Positions 9,901 to 14,796 of a stretch of 15,287 bases of DNA are shown here, in pieces. The notes below the pieces were generated by a model. It did not search any database, had not been told where the DNA came from, and saw only the letters and a list, made by a program, of their open reading frames with translations. Each line of letters begins with the position of its first letter. The stretch's first letter is position 1. Source of the stretch: Prevotellaceae bacterium UBA4359 (GTDB lineage Bacteria; Bacteroidota; Bacteroidia; Bacteroidales; Bacteroidaceae); assembly GCA_002393555.1 (NCBI GenBank), contig DGSP01000049.1, forward strand, positions 3,930 to 19,216, in the 5' to 3' direction. The position numbers and the translations under genes are program-made.

Positions 9901-11507
9901 AGTGTGGAAAACTGCGGTTGCACGTAGGCCACACAGGGGTTCTTGTCCATGCCCCACAGTTGCTGGGTGGAGGCACGCACCACGCGGTAGCGCACCAGCG
10001 GAATGCCCAGTTTCTTGTCAATCAGCTTTGTAGTCAGGGCGGATATGAGCAGCGAGTCTTTGTATTCATACTCTTCCGTTTTGCTGTCGAAGGTTACGTC
10101 GCCGTTGATGTCCTCAAAGTCTTCCACCTTGCCTGTCAGCGAACGCTGCACCAGAAAGACATCGCCGTCCAGCACATCTCCATACCCCACATCGGCAATC
10201 TTCCACTTCAGTTTCACTGCTCCCATCTCATCCACTTCGGCCTTGAGCATGCGTGGATTGTGCATCATCATGTCAGCCTTTTCATCGACGGTGATGGTCT
10301 TCATGTCAAGCATTGTCTTGAACGTGATTTTCAGGTCCTTGTGCGGCTCGGTGGCAGGAAGGCAGATAAAACCGCCATACGTGTTCTTCTCCAAGGTGGT
10401 GCGTCCCAGGTTCCTCGTGTGGCCATCGCTGTCGGTGTAGGACACCTCTATCCACTTCACGACCTTGTCGCAGGAATAGGGAATCCTCAGCAGTCCCTCT
10501 TCGCCCTCGTCTGTAGCAGGGACGATGTCGTAGGTCTCGAAGGTGTACTCATCGTGGTTGGTCGGCAGGATGGGCATCGCTTTCCCATCCACCACCTGCC
10601 AGTTCTTGCTGCCCAGCGTTGCGACCATGTCGGCAGCCGACCTTGAGCCGACCACGTTGCTGGTCATCTCGCCCCAGTTGTGGTAACTCCAGTTGTTCTT
10701 GTTGACATTGCCCGGTCCTCCCCAGGCTGAGCCTCCATTCCTGTAGCAAAAGCCAGCGTGGCTGATGCTGGAGTAGGTGCCGTTTTCCAGACAGTTGGTC
10801 AATGCGTTCTGCGTGTCGCCATCTTCCCATCCGATGAAGGCTCCTCCATACGAACCGCCTGAGGTGCAGGTCAGCGTTCCGTCGAAGAGACAGTTGTTGA
10901 TGATGTTGTTCGACTTGTGGCCGTGGCCGATGAAGCCGCCCACGTGGTCACTTTGGCAGTTCACGGTGGCCGACACGCGGCAGTTGTCGATGTGGTTCTC
11001 CGTGCCTTCGCTCGAACCCACCAAGCCCGACGAATGGATTCCGCCATTGATGGTGCCTTTGACGTGCAGGTTTCGGATGGTGTAGTCCGTCGCTTTGGAG
11101 AAAGGTGCGGCATAGTCAATTGGACTTCCTACATTCAGCAGGGTTACTGTCAGCGTGTAGCCGTTGCCGTCGAAGGTGCCCTTGAATGGATAATCTCCCA
11201 GTCCCACGCTTTGGTTGACCTCGAAGTCGCCGTCCATGATGGCGTTCACCTCTGTCTTGCCTTGGGCCTCTTCCACCATTGTGCGGAAGCGGCTCCAGTC
11301 GTCGTTGTTGCGTAGCACGTGGTAGGTCTTTCCGTCGAGGATGACCGTGTCGTCATTGTCGTCGGCAGCCCATGCCGGCTGTGCCAGCAGCGAGAGCATC
11401 AGCAGCCCTACTGTGAGCCAAAGAGCCTGTAACTTGCCAGCGAGGCGAGTGCTCGCCCTGTCTGCGCAGGGGCTTGACACCCTTGTGTAGCATGTATCTT
11501 TCTTCAT
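942..11507 (-). CDS. Giant multidomain secreted surface protein (GLUG-like, LamG, Ig-like, sorting-like tail)
   Basis: This 3521-residue protein (roughly 390 kDa) has an uninterrupted frame. A signal peptide with a long polar n-region ends near A-W-A (residue 47). In order along the protein: GLUG-like block 1 (about 66-312, Gly/Asn-rich repeats such as GGFIGHG and IINNCLFDG), a fibronectin-like region, GLUG-like block 2 (about 645-900, with IENCQSSA and ISNCLFNG), an Fn3-like domain (936-1015), and carboxypeptidase-regulatory-like folds (1027-1195). Next come an R-D-P-P-G-G-G motif at 1574 opening a glycine-rich stretch (to about 1810), an EF-hand-like loop (1885-1896), an Ig-like segment (2378-2412), LamG-like domains (2436-2635 and 2654-2838) and a BACON/Ig-like domain (2975-3054). 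The C-terminus has an ECRG-type module (about 3070-3165), two GWN modules (3178-3265, 3274-3357), a second ECRG-type module (3387-3480), and a tail ending KGIYIYNGRK plus four residues. Domain names are judged by eye. The architecture fits an adhesin or extracellular matrix protein; no catalytic domain is recognised. The start lacks a Shine-Dalgarno sequence but lies about 55 bp below a good promoter. Confidence 0.9.
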   Translation of the reverse strand: MKKDTCYTRVSSPCADRASTRLAGKLQALWLTVGLLMLSLLAQPAWAADDNDDTVILDGKTYHVLRNNDDWSRFRTMVEEAQGKTEVNAIMDGDFEVNQSVGLGDYPFKGTFDGNGYTLTVTLLNVGSPIDYAAPFSKATDYTIRNLHVKGTINGGIHSSGLVGSSEGTENHIDNCRVSATVNCQSDHVGGFIGHGHKSNNIINNCLFDGTLTCTSGGSYGGAFIGWEDGDTQNALTNCLENGTYSSISHAGFCYRNGGSAWGGPGNVNKNNWSYHNWGEMTSNVVGSRSAADMVATLGSKNWQVVDGKAMPILPTNHDEYTFETYDIVPATDEGEEGLLRIPYSCDKVVKWIEVSYTDSDGHTRNLGRTTLEKNTYGGFICLPATEPHKDLKITFKTMLDMKTITVDEKADMMMHNPRMLKAEVDEMGAVKLKWKIADVGYGDVLDGDVFLVQRSLTGKVEDFEDINGDVTFDSKTEEYEYKDSLLISALTTKLIDKKLGIPLVRYRVVRASTQQLWGMDKNPCVAYVQPQFSTLALRTPQNAKAEWSNQKEYKAKVKWEWTPNDQSHNYVWDERAVMKVEVQMFNQAGAKVDSLVSELTAEQIDKCEVELSLNRSCVNYQVRLLVDGTKSPIGQGTGDIFAPISTREEWLNLSEEMKNSDKTDYNVILTGDVNVDYLISYGYGWLLGEWEEKPYTGNFNGNGHALILDMDNNGSRPLAPFRYLADGAVISNLTVKGKIKSGQKFAGSIVSQVQRGTVFIENCQSSATIFGDILGDCTNGGLVALVNNSGALFISNCLFNGVMESNPGYHESFWWGCNCGGFVGWRENNCFTMLSNNYVNANFDKMEHDGSATFMRNGNNDVFYGLIQDCTYKTTYGEAQGKQSDTAPDNWCWKDGVPAVEQKGFSTPVSGSVTDVTVPEDKFYYESTGYLIENSLKAQPLQSSVVLTWKINEGGAVDYFMVMRRKVDEKTWTPISPQLSEASWEDKTCSPVYDYYYKIISHTDCEGEHTTETKEVEGACFHTGSVEGYVRFPDGTGVAHVPVIISSEGGGTIEETVYTDESGYYKKTGLPYWGPNQHEGVYKVAPNIPKFKDTRPLQFGSEPGENTRTNVSFTVTQSVKFSGYVMYTGTSIPVQGVSFLVDGREVHTASGKVTSDFEGKFAFRMLPGNRTIQAVKDGHKFTKEGYYYEDDNDTKKKHDFQIDVANTYFYDDTRVTLIGRVAGGKDQAAIPLGNSLGKNNLGDDLKMVFVLEGDNASRLVFDVADRKKTTRDEVFVHTAHDKKYTYQTQVHTSEHRMEVTPDVHTGEYHVELPPVKWKIQQITAQGYPTLFQDGQMNDVIDLTDSITPHTDHYEGNWKNADGKPVTSVDVTYHAQYNRIYHSPVQFTYAQQQYDKVAYLGERYFYYQPMVGDRVRVELAYPVRKEGWPVGVKDSMEVKYTFDHPVFNTDRTYPLLLSAFEKYYYNNNIKSDTTDVVKLEGGVVTIHNGLESATHHETVKLDENGEGTFLLKAAQRPYSLTGKDALFTCSFTLELDGTYYEATPLKAYTFNQYAKPGAKDILSVKTPVLVDILRDPPGGGSSAKLSKGSSLRLAYQMDMKWKGGLSLNINAGSGQDFYTGLWAGMGAGGAYGQIGHTKGVFNTNVDLVFSGSGQRAFAYTMTAAEDISTDAGGTMVGADADLYMGMETNIIFKPSVAIQAMPDSVFKTMGGVLAAGRMVEIAKGSDENGNIFHLVRSEVISYGPEITSTFVHSQQYLVKQLIPGLAKECEALMFTGTLSEAQKLADETGERVYWSLLQPNDPNFGVINTDLTNANDPKYVYNSTKTPYTGSSKMNYQIVLPKDDDDKVHTDKVYDFAQTMATWVNMIAHNEREKLEASELVQNFDVDGGGSVSYSEDFSTEYTNASTYNWFATDFTHNYFANPDPNSDAYGDTERAQFAFAEIGSILGNTVGKFLMGLLNTSDKLKAGGSSVDTVEKSDASPLSQYEISFVGLAWKFGLTPVAAFGVTPKSTEVTKYNRKESFTIKFDKCSHLDFDVYRVKMEDARDQMTVNNTQDVFYENIFLNNVDYVEYFLDRDVGSRDIVHLMKAPKSFVYRTRAGATCRPWEGERKTHFYRTGTILDERTKKIENPLIRMDKQSISGVPHGEPARFKLYLTNDSEVPEAAYNFFDLYQVEKSNPKGAKLMVDGVPLTGNMRTIEVKPGQVTEKTLEVYAGEDFDYEDLKIGFISQNDINTFVEVAFSVHYPREAGKVDIASPGDKWIMNTDAPYDSIRGWYLPVLIKGYDKNQHNFDHIEFQYKESARGDDYWTNLCGFYADSTIYAAASGTKRMIPENGYIDFNFYGEGKVMEKAYDLRAVLFCRDGNSFLTKASEVRSGVKDTRLPQLFGSPEPKDGVLSVGENIVFNFSEPIEHNYLQATTNFEVIGETNETAISEEPALLFGGEDSYAQSEARRNFADKNVTIEVMVKPDATGEPMPIFSHGSDGKVLQLWLTADRRLMAVVDSVTLESKDALPADGYCQVALVLDNDNKRLLLYGEGNVECKKEGVTYSGTGPLIFGSTQQTNIKRRSFYKGRMLQARVWNRAMDRILLNTYGNQLLTGYEMGLTDYYPMNEGEGGMAYDQALGAHLTLHNATWAQPRGMSLKVDWNEERETKGMHLKPEFFERTSEEDYTLMFWFRTTSKGCGALLSNGSGRKTDLTPQEKFFIGFESDTLRYRSNGMDFKLGMTLNDDAWHHYAMTVNRAHQVANIYVDNALKASFSTENLGGMSGDDFYLGNMVWHEQGKNSEVRHQENALTGYLDGICLFEQALPPALIKRYSRKSVGGSEKGLKTFLGFNKQVRQKNNNFVWEPFALNQKMTYDEKGEEKHDSVFYDTQEYVMAHIDQETGAPMQFYQELRNLNFSYVGRDHELLVGIDELDSRVNKREVYVTLYDIPDLNGNYIASPVTAAVFIDRNVLRWGQKTYKATMPYNPDKDYTFDISIVNNSGATHTYTIENMPRWLSTDQLQDVIEAQSEQTLTFSINKDANVGTYDNIIYLTDENGLAEPLVLNITVEGKKVEWAVNPDRKQFSMNVVARVLIGDDIVTDSRDVVGAFSSTGECMGVANIDYDPLSAEAMVYMTIFNESSRGEDNLEFKLWHYATGKTMALDPSERIDFYANNTYGTAKAPVILKSNNLYVQTLELKKGWNWISFNVENSKFRDGMGVLLNNYLWSDGDLLVDPTNNLMLSYKGGQWMVNDSKAKASARVSVTNSYRIHVADDVVLEVTGNSLSQPDQRTVTVKEGWNSIGYTPMVNLPVTTALGDYEFEAQDGDVVKSQTEFAQFTEGANGKMAWKGNLKYMKPGEGYMLHRSKKGVASFKYPFINPDVPFVGVTNNSTITYAPQRAHDYANTMSLTAVAEGIELKEGDKLIAMRGAEVCGEAVVDESEKTEEDAPIIYMSISGEKKAPLAFAIERNGDIIATTGEVLTYEVNAVSGNANEPTSINFMPAERLPQEGWTTLQGIRLPDRPTEKGIYIYNGRKQLIR

Positions 11508-11562
11508 AGGAGAATGGAGTGTTGATGGTATTGGTTCCGTTTGCGTTGTTGGTTAAATTTTG

Positions 11563-11595
11563 CAAAAATACAACATTGTTTGATAATTCGGCAAA
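11563..11595 (-). promoter_or_regulatory. Bacteroides-type promoter of the giant gene
   Basis: On the minus strand, a -7 box TATTTTTG (11563-11570) matches the Bacteroidota consensus TAnnTTTG exactly. A -33 box TTTG (11592-11595) lies 21 nt upstream of it, within the usual 19-21 nt spacing. The -7 box ends about 55 nt before the ATG at 11507, leaving a leader of about 45-50 nt. This promoter makes the giant gene a unit separate from the glycan operon, although read-through from that operon cannot be excluded. Confidence 0.72.
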
Positions 11596-11625
11596 AAAAA
11601 ACAAGACTTTTTTTCACATTTTTTT
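11593..11625. promoter_or_regulatory. Homopolymer tracts upstream of the -33 box, possible bend or UP-like element
   Basis: On the plus strand there is an A9 run (11593-11601), then T7 (11608-11614) and T7 (11619-11625). The two T7 tracts are 11 bp apart start to start, about one helical turn. Such in-phase A/T tracts bend DNA and often lie upstream of strong bacterial promoters. The tracts directly abut the -33 element of the giant gene. A role in promoter strength is inferred, not shown. Confidence 0.45.
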
Positions 11626-11681
11626 CATTTCGTCTCGTTCTGTCCCCATTTTGTCGTTGTAACACGTTTTTTCTCTCTACC

Positions 11682-11718
11682 GTTACACTTGTAACACCGG
11701 CAGTGTTACAAGTGTAAC
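11682..11718. repeat. Perfect 16-bp inverted repeat with a 5-nt loop
   Basis: GTTACACTTGTAACAC (11682-11697) and its exact reverse complement (11703-11718) flank the loop CGGCA. The first two palindromes of the array make up this structure, which could form a strong hairpin in RNA or a cruciform in DNA. It begins 139 bp downstream of the pyruvyl transferase stop. It is not a canonical intrinsic terminator for that operon, because the minus strand carries purines, not a T-run, after the stem. Confidence 0.75.
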
Positions 11719-11764
11719 AGTGTCAGCGTTGCAAGTGTAACACTGGGTGTGTTACAAACGCAAC
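11682..11764. repeat. Four 14-bp palindromes at exact 23-bp spacing
   Basis: The palindrome GTTACA-NN-TGTAAC starts at 11682, 11705, 11728 and 11751, each 23 bp after the last. Copies 1 and 2 are perfect apart from the two central bases. Copy 3 has one change in the left half (GTTGCA), and copy 4 has a diverged right half (CGCAAC). A lone right half occurs at 11658-11663. The array lies between the pyruvyl transferase gene and the giant gene, 87-170 bp upstream of the -33 box. Regular symmetric repeats suggest an operator array for a dimeric regulator, or a small tandem structural repeat. I do not recognise the regulator. Confidence 0.75.
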
Positions 11765-11827
11765 AATGCACAACACTCCGCACCTTCCACGGGATGTGTG
11801 AAAATGCGGAATGCAGAACAAACTTTC

Positions 11828-11852
11828 GGAGGAGGAGGAGAGGGAGGAGGAA
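11828..11852. repeat. GGA-rich purine tract
   Basis: An uninterrupted run of about 25 purines, mostly GGA triplets, lies 6 bp beyond the stop of the pyruvyl transferase gene. On the transcribed strand it reads as CCTCCT repeats. It may be a simple low-complexity repeat. It looks like a Shine-Dalgarno sequence on the plus strand, but no credible gene follows there. Between this tract and the palindromes (about 11765-11827) I see nothing recognisable. Confidence 0.6.
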
Positions 11853-11857
11853 TGGCT

Positions 11858-12700
11858 TTATGGGCAAAAGGAATGTTCAAATGGGAAGGACTGAAGCATG
11901 TTGTGCTTCATGGTTTCGACCATCGATGGTGTCACTTGGTAGTGTTCCTTAATCCATTCCAGGGAAGGGACTTCATGGGTGTGGATGTCTATCAGTGGGT
12001 GTGGCAATTGATAGGCTGAGTAGTAGTCATCGAACTTGAACCCGTCGCCCAGCAACTTGTCCGACACCTTCAAGTGGATGTTGGGTACGTTGAGGCTGTC
12101 GGCAATAATCAGCCCGTGGAGGCTGCTTGAGATGATACACTCGCATTGGGCTATCTGTCGGATGACAACACTGGGATGCTGGCGTACATCAATGATGAGC
12201 GATTGAGGATGTGCAGCGGCAAGTTTCTGAAAGAAAGGTTCGTCTTGTTCCTTATAGTGGGCAATGATGCCCACCTGATATTGCTTGCTGACAGGTTCCT
12301 TCAGCAGATAACTGGACAGGATTCCGGCATCGCCGAGGGGGATGTCCAGCGAATGGCCCAGAATGCGTTCGACGCGGGCTTTGCTCAGTGCTCCTCTCAC
12401 GGCGGCAAACTTCATGTTTTTGCGGTAGAAAGGGGTGTCTTTCTCCTTGTAGCAGACAAAACCCGTACCCCATACGGTCACCGTGGGGAACAAGACACCG
12501 GCCACCCGCTCGGCCATGGCCAGAAGGGGGGTGTCGCGCAGGGTGAACTGTCCCAGTCCGCTGCCTATGGCACTTAGTTCTCCTGTCAAAAAGGTGTGCT
12601 GGCAGACTTTGTATCCAAAGAGTTGCTCTATCAGCAGTGCATTCAGTTTGTCACCCATGTTGGGGACTCTGGCATAATATACTTTCAGTTCTTTTTTCAT
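11858..12700 (-). CDS. Polysaccharide pyruvyl transferase family protein
   Basis: This 280-residue protein matches the PS_pyruv_trans family (CsaB-like), whose members transfer pyruvate from phosphoenolpyruvate to a sugar to form an acidic ketal on surface polysaccharides. The visible marks are NMGDKLN (14-20), GSGLG (46-50), the VWGTG strand (76-80), an AVRG turn (100-103), GDAG (123-126), and the conserved SSSLHGLIIAD segment (191-201) followed by NVP. The size is normal for the family. The ATG overlaps the stop of the upstream glycosyltransferase as ATGA, a 4-bp overlap that implies translational coupling. The protein probably acts in the cytoplasm on a lipid-linked repeat unit or an assembled glycan. 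The acceptor sugar cannot be read from the sequence. Some family members may transfer other groups, so the exact activity is inferred. Confidence 0.88.
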   Translation of the reverse strand: MKKELKVYYARVPNMGDKLNALLIEQLFGYKVCQHTFLTGELSAIGSGLGQFTLRDTPLLAMAERVAGVLFPTVTVWGTGFVCYKEKDTPFYRKNMKFAAVRGALSKARVERILGHSLDIPLGDAGILSSYLLKEPVSKQYQVGIIAHYKEQDEPFFQKLAAAHPQSLIIDVRQHPSVVIRQIAQCECIISSSLHGLIIADSLNVPNIHLKVSDKLLGDGFKFDDYYSAYQLPHPLIDIHTHEVPSLEWIKEHYQVTPSMVETMKHNMLQSFPFEHSFCP

Positions 12701-13740
12701 AACACATTTATCTCTTTGAGGAATTTTTCATTAATAACATTCTCGACTTTATAGGTTTCACTCTCTTTCCGTGCATTTTCCATCATCGGTGCTAAGTCAA
12801 TCCTGTTTTCTATGATGTCAATCATCACTTGACTAAGAGTTTCTACGTCATGTACCGGGACAATGATGCCTGTTTTACCGTCTTTTACCACTTCTCGGTT
12901 GTGGTTCCAGTCCGAAGATATGACAGGGAGACCTGCCATGTAGGCATCGATGATGGCTCCGGCAATGCCTTCGCTCGGATGGAAAGTGGGGAAGAGCATT
13001 GCATGGTAGGTGGCGAGGGTTGGGTATCCTGAGGTGTCTGTCAGGTTCAGCACACCTCTGTAGGTGACGTTGGGCAAGTGGCTGATTGCTTGAAGAAATT
13101 CCTGCTCGTATGTTTTGTCCATCTGGCCATAGAAGTCGATGGTGTATCTGTTGCCGTATGATTGGGCATTGAGGCGTGCCGCACATGTTATGATTTCGCC
13201 CACACCTTTTTCTTTCATGATGCGCGACATGAAGACGAATCGTGCGGTGTCGTCTGCTGACTTCGGGGTACGCTTGTGCGACAGGGCTGGGCATGTCCTG
13301 AAATTCGGCACATACCTCGCTCCTTTTACCCCACACTCTCTTAGTGTTGCCGCCATTTGCTTGCTTTGGGCCAGATGCCATTGTGCCACATTCAGCACCT
13401 TCAAATTGAAAAAGCCTTCCTTGACCAACGTGTCAAACTTACCCCCAATGATCCAGTGAATGATATTCCTGTGTATGTGCAGCAGTTTGAATGCTTTCAG
13501 CAGTGGGTAGATGTTGCTGGCTGTAGTGGAGAGAATGAGGGTGGCCGACGGTTGTGACATGAGCACCCACAGTGTCTGCAAATAGACCCACGGACGCTGG
13601 CGGTTGCGATAGAAGTCGAGCGCCGTCACACGGCAATACTTGCCAAGCACTTCCAGCAATGCCTGGTTCTTTGCTGTCTCGCCGCCAATGGGCAAGTGTC
13701 CTTGGTTGATGCGGCCTATCAGTATGACTTGTCGTTTCAT
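12697..13740 (-). CDS. Family 4 glycosyltransferase (GT-B fold)
   Basis: This 347-residue protein resembles retaining GT4 enzymes of capsule and O-antigen loci, which transfer a sugar from a nucleotide donor at the cytoplasmic face of the inner membrane. The N-terminal half holds the glycine-rich loop PIGGETAKN (17-25). The C-terminal half has FVFMSRIMKEKGV (168-180), the usual Arg/Lys donor-binding segment, and SEGIAGAIIDAYMAGLPV (256-273). In the last, the family E-x7-E motif appears as E257-x7-D265. I recall this Asp variant from Bacteroidales relatives, so it need not mean loss of activity. An upstream in-frame ATG at 13872 is possible, but those 44 extra residues fall outside the fold and overlap the previous gene. 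The chosen start overlaps the previous stop as TAATG and has AAGGAG 10 nt upstream. Donor and acceptor are unknown. Confidence 0.88.
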   Translation of the reverse strand: MKRQVILIGRINQGHLPIGGETAKNQALLEVLGKYCRVTALDFYRNRQRPWVYLQTLWVLMSQPSATLILSTTASNIYPLLKAFKLLHIHRNIIHWIIGGKFDTLVKEGFFNLKVLNVAQWHLAQSKQMAATLRECGVKGARYVPNFRTCPALSHKRTPKSADDTARFVFMSRIMKEKGVGEIITCAARLNAQSYGNRYTIDFYGQMDKTYEQEFLQAISHLPNVTYRGVLNLTDTSGYPTLATYHAMLFPTFHPSEGIAGAIIDAYMAGLPVISSDWNHNREVVKDGKTGIIVPVHDVETLSQVMIDIIENRIDLAPMMENARKESETYKVENVINEKFLKEINVL

Positions 13741-14771
13741 TATCTTAATTCTCCTTGTACTCTTGATGCACGAAGCACTTTGTTTTTGAAAAACCGTATG
13801 AACCGCAAAAACCATTTCAGCGGCATGTACGAATGGGAAAGAATGAGGTTTCTTGTCACTTTCAGATACCACGGTTTAGGATTGGCAGTCTTTGTGATGT
13901 GCCATACAATGGCATCTTCTACCAGTTCTGCTATGTTCCAGCCCTGCGTGGCGGCTTTTTGCAGGTGTGGGTAAAGCCGACTGCGGAAGAAAAAATTGCA
14001 CATTTCTTGTTCGGGAAAGGGGATGCCCCATTCTGCATACATGGTCTGACAGTCTGTATATAGGCGACGGATGATTTCGCCATAGTGGGGTGGTGTCTTG
14101 CTGGCATGTTGCAGCACCATCCGATAGTTGTAGCCACTGTAGGAGATGGTTCTCAACGAGCGGATATGATGGTAGTAGCGGTAGTTGAAAGCCACGTCCT
14201 GCGAGCGTCGGAGTGGCGGAAAGTCGATGTGGCGTGTGCGGATGAGTGCCAATTTATAGAGTTTCTGTGTGGGATTGTTCACTACGCCCATCTCCAGCAT
14301 CCTCATATAGGCCATCCGCACTTCCTGTTGGCCTTCAATAGATTCATCTGCATAGTGTTGGCGATGTGTGCGGATGATGTGGCCGTTGAGGTCGCACGTG
14401 ACAAAGTTGCGCCGTGAGGCCGTGAGGTCGTAGTCGCCCTCCCGTTGTGCCTCATAGAGTTTCTCTATCAGTTCTGGCTCTATCCAGTCGTCGGGATCGA
14501 CAAACATCACCAACTCTCCCCGGCAATGGGCCAGTCCGGCATTGCGGGCAGGGCCGCTACCCTGGTTCTCCTGCCAATAGACGGAGAAGCGGTCATCTGT
14601 CTTGCAGAACTCCTTGGCTATCTCATACGACCCATCGGTGGCCCCATCGATGACGATGATGACCTCGATGTTCCGATAGGTCTGTGCAGCCACGCTTTCC
14701 AGACATTGCCGCAGATACTGTGCTACATTGTAGGTGGGCAATACCACACTAATCAGAGGGCTATTATTCAT
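13740..14771 (-). CDS. Family 2 glycosyltransferase (GT-A fold)
   Basis: This 343-residue protein opens with the GT2 signature SVVLPTYNVAQYLRQCLESV (9-28). The nucleotide-binding strand reads VIIVIDGATDGS (37-48), where VDDGS is more usual, so the first Asp of the pair is replaced by Ile while D42 remains. A DPDD metal-binding motif follows at 92-95. The expected catalytic Glu-Asp pair reads Q191-D192 in RRSQDVAF; the Asp, the likely base, is kept. The C-terminal part, rich in Arg and aromatic residues, may lie on the membrane. The protein would transfer a sugar from a nucleotide donor to a lipid-linked glycan at the inner membrane. It is the first intact gene of the operon and its TAA overlaps the next ATG by one base. 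The start lies 25 bp after the stop of an ATPase remnant. Substrates are unknown. Confidence 0.88.
   Translation of the reverse strand: MNNSPLISVVLPTYNVAQYLRQCLESVAAQTYRNIEVIIVIDGATDGSYEIAKEFCKTDDRFSVYWQENQGSGPARNAGLAHCRGELVMFVDPDDWIEPELIEKLYEAQREGDYDLTASRRNFVTCDLNGHIIRTHRQHYADESIEGQQEVRMAYMRMLEMGVVNNPTQKLYKLALIRTRHIDFPPLRRSQDVAFNYRYYHHIRSLRTISYSGYNYRMVLQHASKTPPHYGEIIRRLYTDCQTMYAEWGIPFPEQEMCNFFFRSRLYPHLQKAATQGWNIAELVEDAIVWHITKTANPKPWYLKVTRNLILSHSYMPLKWFLRFIRFFKNKVLRASRVQGELR
13751..13756 (-). promoter_or_regulatory. Shine-Dalgarno sequence that sets the GT4 start
   Basis: AAGGAG on the minus strand lies 10 nt before the ATG at 13740, inside the last codons of the preceding gene. Clear Shine-Dalgarno sequences are not seen before the other starts in this window. 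This one favours 13740 over the upstream ATG at 13872. Confidence 0.65.
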
Positions 14772-14796
14772 ATTTTATTCAATCATTTCTGCTTCT

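Noticed and set aside
11682..11718. Intrinsic terminator for the glycan operon
   Set aside because: The stem is strong, but no T-run follows on the minus strand; the adjacent bases there are purine-rich.
11682..11773. CRISPR array
   Set aside because: A 23-bp period with a 14-bp palindrome leaves only 9 bp between copies, too short for spacers, and no cas genes are present.
11508..11857. Invertible (phase-variable) promoter
   Set aside because: Such promoters need inverted repeats on both sides of the promoter. All palindromes lie on one side, and I found no matching arm between 11508 and 11562; the best match was only 7 bp.
11747..12019. Plus-strand 90-residue open frame containing an SD-like GGAGG tract
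   Set aside because: It is low-complexity, overlaps the end of the pyruvyl transferase gene antisense, and the GGA tract lies inside it rather than before its start.
13741..13872. A 44-residue N-terminal extension of the family 4 glycosyltransferase
   Set aside because: The extra residues precede the normal fold start, overlap the previous gene, and the ATG at 13740 has a Shine-Dalgarno sequence and a TAATG overlap.
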